From Roseateles toxinivorans (lineage in GTDB: Bacteria > Pseudomonadota > Gammaproteobacteria > Burkholderiales > Burkholderiaceae_C): a stretch of 64,000 nucleotides of DNA. Under the pieces are notes generated by a model. The model was not told the DNA's origin. It did not search any database and saw only the letters and a list, made by a program, of their open reading frames with translations. Shown piece after piece: positions 37,425 through 47,398 of this stretch. The DNA is taken from contig NZ_SNXS01000011.1 in the NCBI RefSeq assembly GCF_004362525.1, positions 1-64,000 of the forward strand, given 5' to 3'. Every line of letters starts with the position of its first letter. The first letter of the stretch is position 1. A program made the translations under genes and the position numbers.

Positions 37425-40256
37425 TCAGCTTGCCAGGCCGGCTGCGGGGTTCTCGACCTGCGGCGCCTGCAGCGCCAAGGTCATCACGAACCGGCTGCCC
37501 TGGCCCGGCTCGCTGCTCACGCTGAGCTCGCCGCCGAACAGCGAGGTGACGATGTTGTAGCTGATGGACAGGCCCAGGCCGCTGCCGCCCCGGCCCATCT
37601 TGGTGGTGAAGAAGGGCTCGAACACGCGGGGCAGATGGTGGGCGGCAATGCCGGCGCCGTTGTCGCTGAAGCACAGCTCGACGCGGTCGTCCTTCAGCGC
37701 CCTGGCCGTCAGCCGCATCTGCCCGCCCTCGCGGCCATCGAAGGCATGGATCAGGGCGTTGTTGATCAGATTCGTCAGCACCTGGCAAAAAGGCCCCGGA
37801 TAGCCGTCGAGCCAGATGCCCTCGGGTATGTCCAGCGTGATCTGGTGGCCGGCATTGCGCAGCCGCCCCATCATCATCGCCACCGCGTCCTGGCTGGTCT
37901 TGGCCAGGTCGAAGCGGCGGCGCTGGGCGCTGCTGCGGTCCACCGCCACCTGCTTGAAGCTGTCCACCAGCTCGGCAGCGTCCTGCAATCCCCTGACGAG
38001 AAAGCGCGAGGCCTGCTTCACATCGCCGAAAAAGACGTTCAGCTCGCTGCGACGCAGCGTCTGCGCGCCGGCGCGATGCTCCACCGCCTCGGTCTTCTGC
38101 AGCAGGGTGCTGGCCATCAACAGGCCGTTGCCTATCGGCGTGTTGAGCTCATGGGCCACGCCGGCCACCAGGGAGCCCAGCGCCGCCAGCTTCTCCTGCT
38201 CGACCAGCCGGCCCTGCGCGTCCTGCAGGCGCTGGTAGGCGCTGGCATTGTCCAGGGCGATGGCGGTGTAGGCGCTGAGGGTGCGGAAGATCAGCCACTC
38301 GTGCTCGGCATAGGCCTGGGCGCGCGGCGACTGGGTGGTGATGACGCCCAGCACCCGCTGGTCCACCAGCAGCGGTGCGAACATCGCGCTGCGAGTGGGC
38401 ATGGTGCCGGGCATCTGGTTGGGGTCGCTGCCATCACCTGCCAGCTCGACCGCCACCTCGCGGCGTTCCCGCACGCAGCGGGCGGCATAGGAGTCGGGAT
38501 CATCGAGCGCGATATGGTCCGGCGGCAGGCGCAGGCCCTGCTCGACATCGAACACCGAGCTGAGCTGCCGGCCATCGGCGTCGAGCAGATAGATGGCAAA
38601 GCTGCTGGCATCGAGCAGCGCATGGACATGGCGGTTCAGGGTCTCGAACACCGAGGCCGACTCCAGGTGCGCGGTGATCTCCTGGCCGATCACGCCCAGC
38701 TTCTCCAGGGTCAGGCTGTTGCGCTGCAGCAGGTCGGCACGCGCCGCCTCGGCCTCGCGCAACTGGCGCTGGTGCTGGGCCTCGGCCTTGGCGCTCTCGG
38801 ACAGGAAGCGCAGCTCCATCGCCATCAGCCTGTCGGTGGCCTCGCGGCTGTGCGTCTTCTCGCGCGCCGCCGAGGCCTCGCACTCGGTCGCATAGGCCTG
38901 CTCGTAGCGGCCCAGCCGGGCGTACTCGGCCGCCAGCGTGGCCAGCAGGTCGATGGGCACCTGGTAGCCGGCAATACCTCTGGCCAGGGCCAGCGCCTGG
39001 TCCAGGCAGGTCAGCACGCCCCGCTCAGTCGAGGCATCGGACCCGCCCGGCCGGACTCCGCGCACATGGGCCAGCATCTGCAGGGCCTCGATCTGATGGA
39101 CGGGCGCGTCGGCCTGCAGCGCCAGATCCAGGGCCTGCTGGGCCACCGCCTCGGCCAGCTCATGCAGGCCCAGACTCAGCAGCGCGTGGGCACGGCCGCG
39201 CTGCGTGCGCAGACGCAGATCGGAGGCGATCTCGCCCCGGTCCAGCTCATCGAGCAGGCTCAGCGCCTGGGCAAAGTCGGCCCGGTCCAGCGCCAGATCC
39301 ACGCGGTAGCACAGCGCCACGGCGTAGTTGCGGGAGCCGCGCACCGGCGCCAGACAGGGCATGGCCTCGTCCAGCAGCGCCTGGGCCAGTTCCAGGCGGC
39401 CGAGCTTGCGCAGGGTCTCGCCCATCTGCATCAGGCAGCCGCCGATGCGCAGCTGCCAGCCGGTGGGACGGGCCAGGTCGAGGGCGCGCTGGCCCCAGTC
39501 CAGCGCGGTTTCGTAGTCGTTCAGGCTGGCGAAGGCATTGCCGTTATTGGCCGCCGCACTGATGGCGTTCTGCAACTGGCCGCTTTGCAGGGCAGCCTCG
39601 AAACCCAGCATCTGGTGGCGCACCGCCTGGGCATAGTCGGCCGCGCGGAATGCCCGGCTGCCGCGATAAAGTTCAATGGCGGCGACCGCCGCCGGATGAA
39701 GGCCCGTCGTGTCCGGCGGGAAATGCCGGGCCCAGCGCGCATCGGCCTGGCGCCAGTCGCCGAAGGTGGTGTTGCGCGCCATGGTGGCCTCGAAGATCAG
39801 CCGTCGCGTGGCGTCTCCGGCGTGCAAGGCCCCATCGATCGCCAGCTCCAGCTCACTCTGGCCCAGGGCCGTCTCGCCCAGCGCGCCATGCAGCTGGGCC
39901 AGCACCCAGTGGGTGTCGGCTCGACCGAGCGTGTCACCCAGCGCATCGAAGCCGGCGAGCGCGTCACGGGCGGCCTCGAAGCCGGCGGCGAACTCGCCGA
40001 ACAATCGCCTGGCCTCGGCTTCCAGCAACTTCAGTCTTGCCTGCTGGGCGCCAGCCTCCGGGCCGGTCAGGGTCTGGCGCAGGCGGTCAGCCAGCGCCAG
40101 CGCCCGCCGCGTGTCGCGCTCGCGCAGCTGCCAGGCCAGACGAACGGTGGCGACGCCACGCTCGGCGCCGATCAGCCCGGGCAGTTCCGCCTCGAGTTGC
40201 GCCAGCGCGTCGTCGTCATCGAACAGCAGCATCGCCCACCGTGCAAGAGTGTTCAC
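37425..40256 (-). CDS. cytosolic sensor histidine kinase with TPR and GAF domains
   Basis: A 943-residue protein without a membrane segment. Residues 1-480 consist of TPR-like helical repeats (for example ALDWGQRALDLA). A coiled coil (about 495-545) follows, then a GAF domain (545-700). The HisKA box VAGVAHELNTPIGN places His702. The ATPase domain has NNALIHAFD and SDNGAGI, then FFTTKMGRGGSGLGL. No response regulator is next to it. The GTG start at 40256 is weakly supported; ATG at 40232 is an alternative. It converges on glpK. Confidence 0.88.
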   Translation of the reverse strand: MNTLARWAMLLFDDDDALAQLEAELPGLIGAERGVATVRLAWQLRERDTRRALALADRLRQTLTGPEAGAQQARLKLLEAEARRLFGEFAAGFEAARDALAGFDALGDTLGRADTHWVLAQLHGALGETALGQSELELAIDGALHAGDATRRLIFEATMARNTTFGDWRQADARWARHFPPDTTGLHPAAVAAIELYRGSRAFRAADYAQAVRHQMLGFEAALQSGQLQNAISAAANNGNAFASLNDYETALDWGQRALDLARPTGWQLRIGGCLMQMGETLRKLGRLELAQALLDEAMPCLAPVRGSRNYAVALCYRVDLALDRADFAQALSLLDELDRGEIASDLRLRTQRGRAHALLSLGLHELAEAVAQQALDLALQADAPVHQIEALQMLAHVRGVRPGGSDASTERGVLTCLDQALALARGIAGYQVPIDLLATLAAEYARLGRYEQAYATECEASAAREKTHSREATDRLMAMELRFLSESAKAEAQHQRQLREAEAARADLLQRNSLTLEKLGVIGQEITAHLESASVFETLNRHVHALLDASSFAIYLLDADGRQLSSVFDVEQGLRLPPDHIALDDPDSYAARCVRERREVAVELAGDGSDPNQMPGTMPTRSAMFAPLLVDQRVLGVITTQSPRAQAYAEHEWLIFRTLSAYTAIALDNASAYQRLQDAQGRLVEQEKLAALGSLVAGVAHELNTPIGNGLLMASTLLQKTEAVEHRAGAQTLRRSELNVFFGDVKQASRFLVRGLQDAAELVDSFKQVAVDRSSAQRRRFDLAKTSQDAVAMMMGRLRNAGHQITLDIPEGIWLDGYPGPFCQVLTNLINNALIHAFDGREGGQMRLTARALKDDRVELCFSDNGAGIAAHHLPRVFEPFFTTKMGRGGSGLGLSISYNIVTSLFGGELSVSSEPGQGSRFVMTLALQAPQVENPAAGLAS

Positions 40257-40371
40257 CAGAACATATCACCGTTTGCGACCGCCCGCCCCTTGCGCGGCGC
40301 AGCCTGTCGCATGCCGGCTGCGGCGGGCGGCACCGCGGTTCAACAATAGGCCCACCGCAAGCCAAGGAGAC

Positions 40372-41199
40372 ATGATGAACCACCGCAAACAGGGGCTGGC
40401 CCTGGCCCTTTGTCTGGCAGCTGCCTCGGTCGCAGCCGCTGAGGTACAGGTGATGGTGCTGGGCACCTACCACTTCGGCAATCCGGGCCAGGACGTGGTC
40501 AACACCCAGGTCGATGACGTGCTGAGCCCCAGGCGCCAGGCCGAGTTGCAGACGCTGACCCGGCGCCTGGCCGTCTTCAAGCCCGACAAGGTGATGGTGG
40601 AGCGCCGGGCGACCCCTCCAGACTCGCCGGAGCTGCCGGGCTATCTTGACTGGCGCCAGGGCAAGCATCAAACCCGGCGCAACGAGGTCGAGCAGATCGG
40701 CTTTCGTCTTGCAGACGCGCGCGGCCACACCGCCGCCTATGGCATCGATGCCGATGGCATGTTCCCCTTCCAGGCGCTGCAGGACTACGCCAGGCAGCAG
40801 GGCATGGAGCCGAAGCTGCAGGCGATGGTGGCCCTGCTGCAGCAACGCAGCAAGGACTTCGAGGCCCGGCAGCCGCGCCAGAGCATCCCCGAGCTGCTGG
40901 CCACCATAAACAGCCCGGAGGCCCTGCTGCGCGACCACCAGTTCTATACCGAGGCGCTGCACTTCGGCCAGGGAGACAAGCAGCCGGGTGCCGAGTTGCT
41001 GGGCCAGTGGTACACGCGCAATGCCCGCATCTGCGCCCGCATCGTGCAGCTGGCGCGCCCGGGCGACCGCATCGTGGTCGTCTATGGCTCGGGCCATGCC
41101 TACCTGCTGCGCCAGTGCGTGCTCGAGCAGCCGGGCTGGCGCCTGGTGGAGGCCGTGCCCTACCTGCTTGGCGACAAAACGGGGGAGATCAAGGACTGA
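40372..41199 (+). CDS. DUF5694 exported protein (TraB/GumN-like)
   Basis: A protein of about 275 residues with a signal peptide ([15 protein letters not shown]). The mature part has [15 protein letters not shown] near its start, [13 protein letters not shown], and a C-terminal [18 protein letters not shown], where the two His residues (TYHF and GHAYLL) are conserved in this family, related to GumN/TraB. Function is unknown. AAGGAGA precedes ATG 40372. It converges with sodC, overlapping by 11 bases. Confidence 0.78.
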   Translation: MMNHRKQGLALALCLAAASVAAAEVQVMVLGTYHFGNPGQDVVNTQVDDVLSPRRQAELQTLTRRLAVFKPDKVMVERRATPPDSPELPGYLDWRQGKHQTRRNEVEQIGFRLADARGHTAAYGIDADGMFPFQALQDYARQQGMEPKLQAMVALLQQRSKDFEARQPRQSIPELLATINSPEALLRDHQFYTEALHFGQGDKQPGAELLGQWYTRNARICARIVQLARPGDRIVVVYGSGHAYLLRQCVLEQPGWRLVEAVPYLLGDKTGEIKD

Positions 41200-41728
41200 C
41201 GCCGCAGACCACCCGTGCGCCGCCACCGCCCAGCGGCGCGGGATGGTCGGCGTGGTTGTCGCCACCGGCATGGATCATCAGCGAACGGCCCGCCAGATCG
41301 GCGAGCTTGAGCCGGGGCGCCAGCACCGGTTGCTGCGCATTGCCCTGCGCGTCCACATACAGGGCGGGCAGATCGCCCAGGTGGCCCTGATGGGTCTCAC
41401 TCCAGGGCGCGCCATGCTGGCCGGTCTTGTGCGGGTCGTAGTGGCCACCGGCGGCAAGGGCCGCCACCGGCTTACCATCGCGCTGCGCCGCGGCGCAGCT
41501 GGCGTTCTCATGCACATGAAAGCCATGCAGGCCGGGCGGCAGGCCCTTCAGCGCCGGAGTGAACACCAGGCCGTACTTCGACTCGCTGACCAGCACCTCG
41601 CCCACGGCAGCGCCGGGGCCACTGTCATCGGCAATGCGCATCGCAATGCTCAGCGGGCCAGCGGCCAGGCTGGCGCTGGAAAAACTCGCGGCAGCGGTCA
41701 TGACCATCGCCATCGTCAATCGCTTCAT
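41189..41728 (-). CDS. sodC: Cu/Zn superoxide dismutase
   Basis: A periplasmic superoxide dismutase of 179 residues with a signal peptide (cleavage after about residue 22). Metal ligands are in [10 protein letters not shown] (His71, His73), [10 protein letters not shown] (His96), GDLPALYVD after a GH (Zn region), and IHAGGDNH (His153). Cys78 and Cys175 would form the conserved disulfide. It converts superoxide to peroxide and oxygen. It may be first or alone in its transcript and is followed on the same strand by nothing that overlaps. Confidence 0.95.
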   Translation of the reverse strand: MKRLTMAMVMTAAASFSSASLAAGPLSIAMRIADDSGPGAAVGEVLVSESKYGLVFTPALKGLPPGLHGFHVHENASCAAAQRDGKPVAALAAGGHYDPHKTGQHGAPWSETHQGHLGDLPALYVDAQGNAQQPVLAPRLKLADLAGRSLMIHAGGDNHADHPAPLGGGGARVVCGVSP

Positions 41729-41817
41729 CGTTGCTCCCAGTTGAAAGCCGCTCAGACGGCGGCGTCGCCCACGGTAGCACCGACCGGCGCTGCCGGCATC
41801 GATAGCCCTGATGGAGA

Positions 41818-43287
41818 CTACCTCCCCCGCACCAGGCCCGGTGCGGCCAGATCAAGCTGGTCCATCTCGACCACCAGGGCCTTGGCGTCCAAGCCGCGCA
41901 AACCCTCACCGGCCGCCTTCAGATCACCGACGACGACGGTGCGCAGCGCCGACGCGGCCCAATGGGCGGCGGCGAACTCGCCGACCTGGGGCGCGGTGAC
42001 GGCCAGCAGCTCGGGCACGGTGTTGTTCAGCTCGGCCAGCGGGCGGCCACGGTCCATCTGACCGGCCACCACCGAAGCCAGGCCTGCGGTGGACTCCAGG
42101 CTGCGGGCAAAGCCGCCGACCAGGGCCGCCTGGCGCGCGGCCAGCTCGGTGGCGTCGGGCGGGCGGGTGGCCAGGCCCGTCATCTCGGCGCGTATCAGCT
42201 CCACGACCTGTGCGGCGGTCGGGTTGTTGGTCTGGGCCTGGGCCAGCACCAGGCCGCCGACGCGGTGGCTGGCCGCGCTGCTGCCCGCGCCATAGCTGAG
42301 GCCGCGCTTGATGCGCACCTCCTGGTTCAGCCGCGCCGAATAGCCGACGCCCAGCACCGCATTGGCCACCGAGCCGATGCGGCGCGCCTGCACCTGGTCC
42401 TGCGGCACAAAGGGCGCAGCCACGGCCACGCCCGCCTGGCCAGCGCCGGGCAGATTGACCAAGACCAGGGCGCTGTCCAGCGCTTCAGCCGGCGCGGCGC
42501 TCATGCGCGGCAGCGCCATGCGGTTCGACGGCCAGGCGCCCAGCGTGCGTTCGGCCAGCGCGCGGGCCTCGGCTAGCCTGAGGTCACCGGCCAGTATCAG
42601 GGTGGTCGTTTCGGGCCTCACCCACAGCCGGTGCAGGGCGACGACGTCATCGCGCTGGATGCGCGCCAGCGTCTGCGCCGTACTCGATGCGCCATAGGCG
42701 CTGGCGCCCCAGAAGACGCGGCGGGCCACGTCCTGCGCCACCTGGGTCGGGTTGGACTGGGCCAGCTTCAGTGCGTCGAGCGCCTGGGCCCGCGTGCGCT
42801 CCAGCTCCTCGGCCGGGAAGGTGGGCGCACGCAGCAGGTCCACCAGCAGGGCCACGGCGGCGTCCAGCTTCGGCGTCGAGACGGTCAGGCCCAGCAGGCT
42901 GCTCTCCCAGCCGGCGCTGGCCGTCAGGCTGCTGCCCAGGGCCTCGGCCTCGCGGGCGATCTGGGTCGCGTCCAGCGTCTTGCCGGCGCGTTTGGCGCCC
43001 TTGGTCAGCAGGGTGGCGGTGATGCCGGCCAGGCCGGCACGCCGCGCCGGATCGGCCAGGCTGCCGACCTCGACCCGCAACAGCGCGCTGACCAGCGGCA
43101 CATCGTGCCGCGCTGCCAGCACCACGCGCACGCCGTTAGTCAGGCGGAACTCCTCGATCGCCGGCACGTTGATCGCGGCGGCCGGGCCGGGCAGCGGCGG
43201 CACATCGACGCCCGGGGTCTGTGCCAGGGTGATGGCGCTCAGGCAGGCCAGGGCGATGCCCGTCAGCAGGACCTTCGGGCGGCTCAT
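41818..43287 (-). CDS. M16 family peptidase-like protein, non-catalytic subunit
   Basis: A 489-residue periplasmic protein with a signal peptide ([16 protein letters not shown]) and two M16 halves. The zinc-binding HxxEH is absent: the position reads [15 protein letters not shown]. Such inactive subunits pair with an active one, and the catalytic partner is encoded just upstream with a 4-base overlap. The C-terminal half has the [12 protein letters not shown]-like linker and the [12 protein letters not shown] strand. It probably helps substrate binding. Confidence 0.88.
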   Translation of the reverse strand: MSRPKVLLTGIALACLSAITLAQTPGVDVPPLPGPAAAINVPAIEEFRLTNGVRVVLAARHDVPLVSALLRVEVGSLADPARRAGLAGITATLLTKGAKRAGKTLDATQIAREAEALGSSLTASAGWESSLLGLTVSTPKLDAAVALLVDLLRAPTFPAEELERTRAQALDALKLAQSNPTQVAQDVARRVFWGASAYGASSTAQTLARIQRDDVVALHRLWVRPETTTLILAGDLRLAEARALAERTLGAWPSNRMALPRMSAAPAEALDSALVLVNLPGAGQAGVAVAAPFVPQDQVQARRIGSVANAVLGVGYSARLNQEVRIKRGLSYGAGSSAASHRVGGLVLAQAQTNNPTAAQVVELIRAEMTGLATRPPDATELAARQAALVGGFARSLESTAGLASVVAGQMDRGRPLAELNNTVPELLAVTAPQVGEFAAAHWAASALRTVVVGDLKAAGEGLRGLDAKALVVEMDQLDLAAPGLVRGR

Positions 43288-44675
43288 GACTTGGCGCCTT
43301 TCTTCTTCTGCGTGTAGTGGATCGTCACGCGCCTGGCGTCCAGCACATGGGTCTTGAGCACCCGCTGCACATCGGCCGCCGTGACGGCCTGCAGCTCGCT
43401 CAGCTCACGGTTGACGGCATTCGCATCACCCTGCAGCACAACCGCCTGGCCGATTGCGCTGGCGCGGCCCTGCGGCGTTTCGCGCGCCACCAGCGCGGCT
43501 GTCAGCAGGCCGGTCTTGACCTTGTCCAGCTCGGCCGCCGCGATGGGGCCGGTGGCCAGGCGCGTGATCTCGTGCATCAGCGGCGCGACCAGCTGCTCGG
43601 CCCGCTGCTTGCCGGCAGCGATGGCGAAGGCGATCAGCAGGCCGGCGTCGGCGTATTGGGCGGCCTCGAAGCCGGCGCTCTGGGCGATGTTCTGGCGGTA
43701 GACCAGGGCCTCGTTGAGCCGAGAGGACTCGCCGGCGCTGAGCAGGGCCTGGGCCACGCGCAGCGCCTTGGTGTCGGGGCTGGCGACCTTGGGCGCCTGC
43801 CAGATCAGCAGCGCCGCCGGCAGCGGCACATTGGCGCCGGTCAGCGCGACGACACGGTCCCTGGCCAGCCGCGGCTCCTGCACATTGACGCGCGGAACCG
43901 GCGTGGCGGGCCGCTGCAGGCCGCCGAAATAGCGGTCCACCCAGGCATCGAGCTGCCTGGCATCGAACCCACCGGTGACGATCAGCACCGCGTTGTCGGG
44001 CCGGTAGTAGGTGGCATGGAAGCGGCGCACATCATCCAGGGTGGCGGCATTCAGGTCTTCGATGCTGCCTATCACCGGCCGCTTGTACGGGTGGCGCTCG
44101 AAGCCCTCGGACGCCATTGCATTGAACAGCAGGCCGTAGGGCTCGGCCAGCACGCGCTGGCGGAATTCCTCCTGCACGACCAGGCGCTCGCTGTCGAAAT
44201 TGGCCTGATCGACGGTCAGGCTGGACATCCGTTCTGCCTCGGCCCAGAGGATGCGCTCCAGGTGGTTGGACGGCACCAGCGCCTCGTAGCCGGTCATGTC
44301 CTCGGCGGTGAAGGCATTGTTCATGCCGCCCACGTCCTCGGTCAGGCGGTCGAACTGCTCGGCCTTCATGTGCCTGGTCGCCTTGAACATCATGTGTTCG
44401 AACAGATGGGCAAAGCCCGAACGGCCGACCGGATCGTCCTTGCCACCGACCCGGTACCAGACCTGCACACTGACCGTGGCGGCGCGCGGATCGGGGGAGG
44501 CGATGACCTGCAGGCCATTGGCCAGGGTGCGCTGGGTCAAGGGCAGCGGCGGCACGGCCAACTGGGCCCACACCGGCAGGGCCAGGGCCGAGGCGGCCAG
44601 CAGCAGGGTGCGGCGACCGATAGGCGCCACCAACCCGGATTGCATCCGGGCTACATCATTCGTCGTCGTCTTCAT
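43284..44675 (-). CDS. M16 family zinc metallopeptidase, catalytic subunit
   Basis: A pitrilysin/processing-peptidase-like enzyme of about 463 residues. The HxxEH is FAHLFEHMMFK (His90, Glu93, His94 counted from 44675), with the third ligand in WAEAERM. A signal peptide core TLLLAASALALPVWA follows RR. The start is unclear: ATG 44681, 44675 and 44645 are all possible, and the last lies inside a REP copy (44634-44654) that is read as part of the N-terminus in the first two. Coupled to the inactive partner by a 4-base overlap. Confidence 0.85.
   Translation of the reverse strand: MKTTTNDVARMQSGLVAPIGRRTLLLAASALALPVWAQLAVPPLPLTQRTLANGLQVIASPDPRAATVSVQVWYRVGGKDDPVGRSGFAHLFEHMMFKATRHMKAEQFDRLTEDVGGMNNAFTAEDMTGYEALVPSNHLERILWAEAERMSSLTVDQANFDSERLVVQEEFRQRVLAEPYGLLFNAMASEGFERHPYKRPVIGSIEDLNAATLDDVRRFHATYYRPDNAVLIVTGGFDARQLDAWVDRYFGGLQRPATPVPRVNVQEPRLARDRVVALTGANVPLPAALLIWQAPKVASPDTKALRVAQALLSAGESSRLNEALVYRQNIAQSAGFEAAQYADAGLLIAFAIAAGKQRAEQLVAPLMHEITRLATGPIAAAELDKVKTGLLTAALVARETPQGRASAIGQAVVLQGDANAVNRELSELQAVTAADVQRVLKTHVLDARRVTIHYTQKKKGAKS
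44634..44654 (-). repeat. single REP-like unit overlapping the M16 5' end
   Basis: CCCGGATTGCATCCGGGCTAC, identical to the unit at 35840. It sits just after the photolyase stop and contains a possible start codon (ATG 44645) of the M16 gene. Confidence 0.85.
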
Positions 44676-45951
44676 GGTCATCTTCGTCGAGTTCCTCGGG
44701 CTCGGCCAGGCCCAGGCCGCCCAGGCCGGGCAGCTCGGTCAACCGGCGCAGACCTGTGGTGGTGCGGGCCCAGAACTGCGAGAACGAGGCGCAGCGCTCG
44801 CCGGGCTCGCCCAGCAGGGTGGGCGGGAACTCGGTCTCCCAGCCGTCCATCTGTGCTTGCAGATAGCCGGCGATGTGCGGCGAGACCTGGCCCCGCACGC
44901 TCTTGGCCTTGGCCAGGGCGGTCTTCAGCGCCGCAGCGTCGCACAGCCAGATCTCGTCGCAGAGCCTGGCCATGCGCGTCAGCACAAAGCGCCAGCGCTG
45001 CTCGCTCCAAGGGAAGGCGCCATGGAAATCGGTCAGCAGCAGGCCGACCTTGAGCGTGCTGGGCGGCACGCGATCCGGCAGATCGCGCAGGCCCCAGGGT
45101 TGGACCAGCCAGACCTCGCGGGCGGCAGCGGCCTTGGCCTTGGGCGGCTCGACCGCCTTGCCCAGCTGGGCCACCAGCGCCTCGGGCGGTGCGGCATGCA
45201 GCTTCGGCTCAATCACGCCCTTGGCGAGTGGCTTCGTGGCCACCGCCTCGGGGCTGCGCGCGATCTGCTCCAGCGCCTCATACGAGGCATCCAGCACCGT
45301 GCCCTTGGCCGACCACTCGGCCATGCCCTTGGGCGTGAAGCGGGTCACGTTCTCCGCATTGAACAGATAGGGCTTGTGGCTGCCGGTGCCGGCCACCCAT
45401 TGCCAGCTGAGGTGGTTGCTGGCCAGGTCACCGTCCAGCAGATGGCCCTGCATCCAGTCGGCGCCGGCCCGCCAGTGCACCTTGCGCAGGTGGACGATGT
45501 AGGAGGCCAGCCACATCCGCGCATGGTTGTGCAGATAGCCGCAGGCATAGAGCATGCGAACCGCGGCGTCTATCGTCGGCACGCCGGTGCGTGCCTCGCG
45601 GATGTCCAGCGGCAGCTCGGCGCCATAGGCGGCATCGGGCAGCGGGCCCTCGTGCAGCGAGCTCAGGATGCCATCGCCCTCGTGGCGCCAGACATGCTGA
45701 AAGAACTCGCGCCAGCCCAGCTCGTAGGCAAACTTGTTCTGCAGGTCCAGCTGGTGGCGTGAGTCCAGAAAACGCGCCGCCTCCGGCATGCTGATGAAAC
45801 CATGGGTCAGGTAGGGCGAGATCTTGCTGACCGCGCCTCCGAGGTGGTTGCGGGTGCGGGCATAGTCGCCCGGCTTGATGGCGGCCAGACGCGCCAGGGC
45901 CGCCGTCACGGTGGGCTCGAAACGCGGCAGTTCCAGATGATTCGACTTCAT
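44656..45951 (-). CDS. photolyase/cryptochrome-family protein with apparent permuted domains
   Basis: A 431-residue flavoprotein. The FAD-binding domain of DNA photolyases comes first (about 1-235): NHLGGAVSKISPYLTHGFIS, ELGWREFFQHVWRH, TGVPTIDAAVRML, NHARMWLASYIVHL, GDLASNHLSWQWVAGTGSH. The antenna Rossmann-like domain that normally precedes it is absent from the N-terminus; a segment from about 285 (VWLVQPWGLRDLPD, VGLLLTDFHG, RWRFVLTRM, and FSQFWARTT) resembles it. An acidic tail ends the protein. It is probably a photolyase or cryptochrome, but light-driven repair is unproven. ATG 45951 was chosen with GGAAG upstream. Confidence 0.82.
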   Translation of the reverse strand: MKSNHLELPRFEPTVTAALARLAAIKPGDYARTRNHLGGAVSKISPYLTHGFISMPEAARFLDSRHQLDLQNKFAYELGWREFFQHVWRHEGDGILSSLHEGPLPDAAYGAELPLDIREARTGVPTIDAAVRMLYACGYLHNHARMWLASYIVHLRKVHWRAGADWMQGHLLDGDLASNHLSWQWVAGTGSHKPYLFNAENVTRFTPKGMAEWSAKGTVLDASYEALEQIARSPEAVATKPLAKGVIEPKLHAAPPEALVAQLGKAVEPPKAKAAAAREVWLVQPWGLRDLPDRVPPSTLKVGLLLTDFHGAFPWSEQRWRFVLTRMARLCDEIWLCDAAALKTALAKAKSVRGQVSPHIAGYLQAQMDGWETEFPPTLLGEPGERCASFSQFWARTTTGLRRLTELPGLGGLGLAEPEELDEDDHEDDDE

Positions 45952-46046
45952 AAGCTTCCAGGCCCGCAAGTGGCGGGCAAGGCGCTATTGTCGGTGCTGC
46001 CGGCACTCTGCGGCCAGGCTCATGCAATGAGCGCTAGGATGGCACC

Positions 46047-46853
46047 ATGAACAAAGCAACTCGCTATCTGGCATTTTGGCTGCTGCTCACGGTCTTCGGT
46101 GCGGCTAGTCCCGGGGTCTCGGCGCAAGCAGCCGCCGGGCCGGACCCAGTCCCGGTTTACGCCCTGCTGTCCCTGATCGGGGACCGGCTGGATACGGTCG
46201 TGCGACGGCCGCAGACCGGATCCCTGGTGGACAACAACCTGCGCTCGTCCCTGCCGATTGCGGACCCGGTGTTCGATGATGTTGCCGTGGCTGCCGCCAT
46301 CAAGGCGATTCGTCAGGCGGTGCCCAATGCGGAGTTCGCCGCGATCAACACCCGCAGTCCGGTGCTGTTCGAGAAGCAGCGAACGCTGTTCGAGGTGGCG
46401 AATGGCGTGCTGCAAATGCCTGAAGCCGTGCGCAATGTGATCCGCGAGCAGGGGGCGGGCCGGCTGGTGCTGATCGGCAAGCTGCGTGACGATGCGCAAG
46501 TCACGGTCGACAGCGGCATGATCGATGGCGCGGGCAAGCTCGAAGGACTCGGGTTCTATCTGGATGGGACCTGGGAGAGTGTCCAGAACAACGAGAACTC
46601 GGGGGCTTCTCAGGGCGGGCGCGGCTTCATCGCGCCCTATACCTACCTGCAGCTGAGTCTGGTGGACTTTCCGTCCGGTCGGGTACTGGGCAGGCGCAGC
46701 ATCAAGGCCTCTCAGGCGATCGGATCGGGCCGCGCACAGCAAAGTACCGACGACCCGTGGGCCGCGCTGAACGCGGCCGAGAAGGTGCGCATGATCAACG
46801 CCCTGATCGACGGCGAGGTCGGCAAGGCGATGGCTGCGCTGATGGCACGCTAG
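46047..46853 (+). CDS. exported hypothetical protein
   Basis: A protein of 268 residues with a signal peptide (LAFWLLLTVFGAASPGVSA). I do not recognise a domain. The mature part contains VYALLSLIGDRLDTVVRRPQTG, DPVFDDVAVAAAIKAI, GRLVLIGKLRDDA and a C-terminal stretch FPSGRVLGRRSIKAS; several of these resemble periplasmic proteins that assemble or sense something in the envelope. It is divergent from the photolyase-like gene. Confidence 0.65.
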   Translation: MNKATRYLAFWLLLTVFGAASPGVSAQAAAGPDPVPVYALLSLIGDRLDTVVRRPQTGSLVDNNLRSSLPIADPVFDDVAVAAAIKAIRQAVPNAEFAAINTRSPVLFEKQRTLFEVANGVLQMPEAVRNVIREQGAGRLVLIGKLRDDAQVTVDSGMIDGAGKLEGLGFYLDGTWESVQNNENSGASQGGRGFIAPYTYLQLSLVDFPSGRVLGRRSIKASQAIGSGRAQQSTDDPWAALNAAEKVRMINALIDGEVGKAMAALMAR

Positions 46854-46919
46854 GTTCAGCTGACATGAGCGCCCCGGATGATTTAATCAGCGCGCTCAAT
46901 GCGACAACAGGGAGACGAT

Positions 46920-47294
46920 ATGGCCTATATGCTGATGATGATAGAGCCGCTGAACCAGCGCCAGACTCGCACCGAGGCCGAGGGCCGTGCCGTCTACGAC
47001 CGCATGGTGCGCTTCGGCCAAGACCTCCATGAACGCGGACTGCTGATCGCCAGCGAGTCATTGCGCTCGCACACCGACGCCACCCAGCTGCAAGTGCGCA
47101 ACGGCCGCATGCATCTGATCGACGGCCCCTATGCCGAAGCCAAGGAGATGGTCGGCGGCTTCTTCCTGATCAACTGCAAGACCCGCCAGGAAGCGCTGGA
47201 TATTGCCGCCCAGTGCCCCGCCGCCGAGTGGTGCACGGTGGAAGTGCGCGAGACCGCACCCTGCTATGTGGAGTCGCTGGCCGCCGCCGACTGA
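46920..47294 (+). CDS. YciI/DGPF family protein
   Basis: A protein of 124 residues of the YCII-related family. The DGPYAEAKEMVGGFFLI element (DGPF/DGPY signature) and the N-terminal YMLMMIEPLNQR are characteristic. The family often sits beside ECF sigma factors; none is here. The function is unknown. AGGGAGA precedes ATG 46920. Confidence 0.85.
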   Translation: MAYMLMMIEPLNQRQTRTEAEGRAVYDRMVRFGQDLHERGLLIASESLRSHTDATQLQVRNGRMHLIDGPYAEAKEMVGGFFLINCKTRQEALDIAAQCPAAEWCTVEVRETAPCYVESLAAAD

Positions 47295-47398
47295 CCCGCG
47301 GAAAACCCTCAGCCACAAGCACCCGCCACGCCTTGTGCGGGCGGGTCATCCTGAGCTAGGCTCAGCCCGCCCACCCCAACAATAAGAGGAGCACCCCC

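Noticed and set aside
37635-40349. A 904-codon open frame on the plus strand opposite the histidine kinase
   Set aside because: The minus-strand kinase has the H-box and ATPase motifs; this one is a compositional shadow.
41742-41763. GC-rich stem after the M16 gene as a terminator
   Set aside because: The paired bases are few and only a short T stretch follows, so I could not support it.
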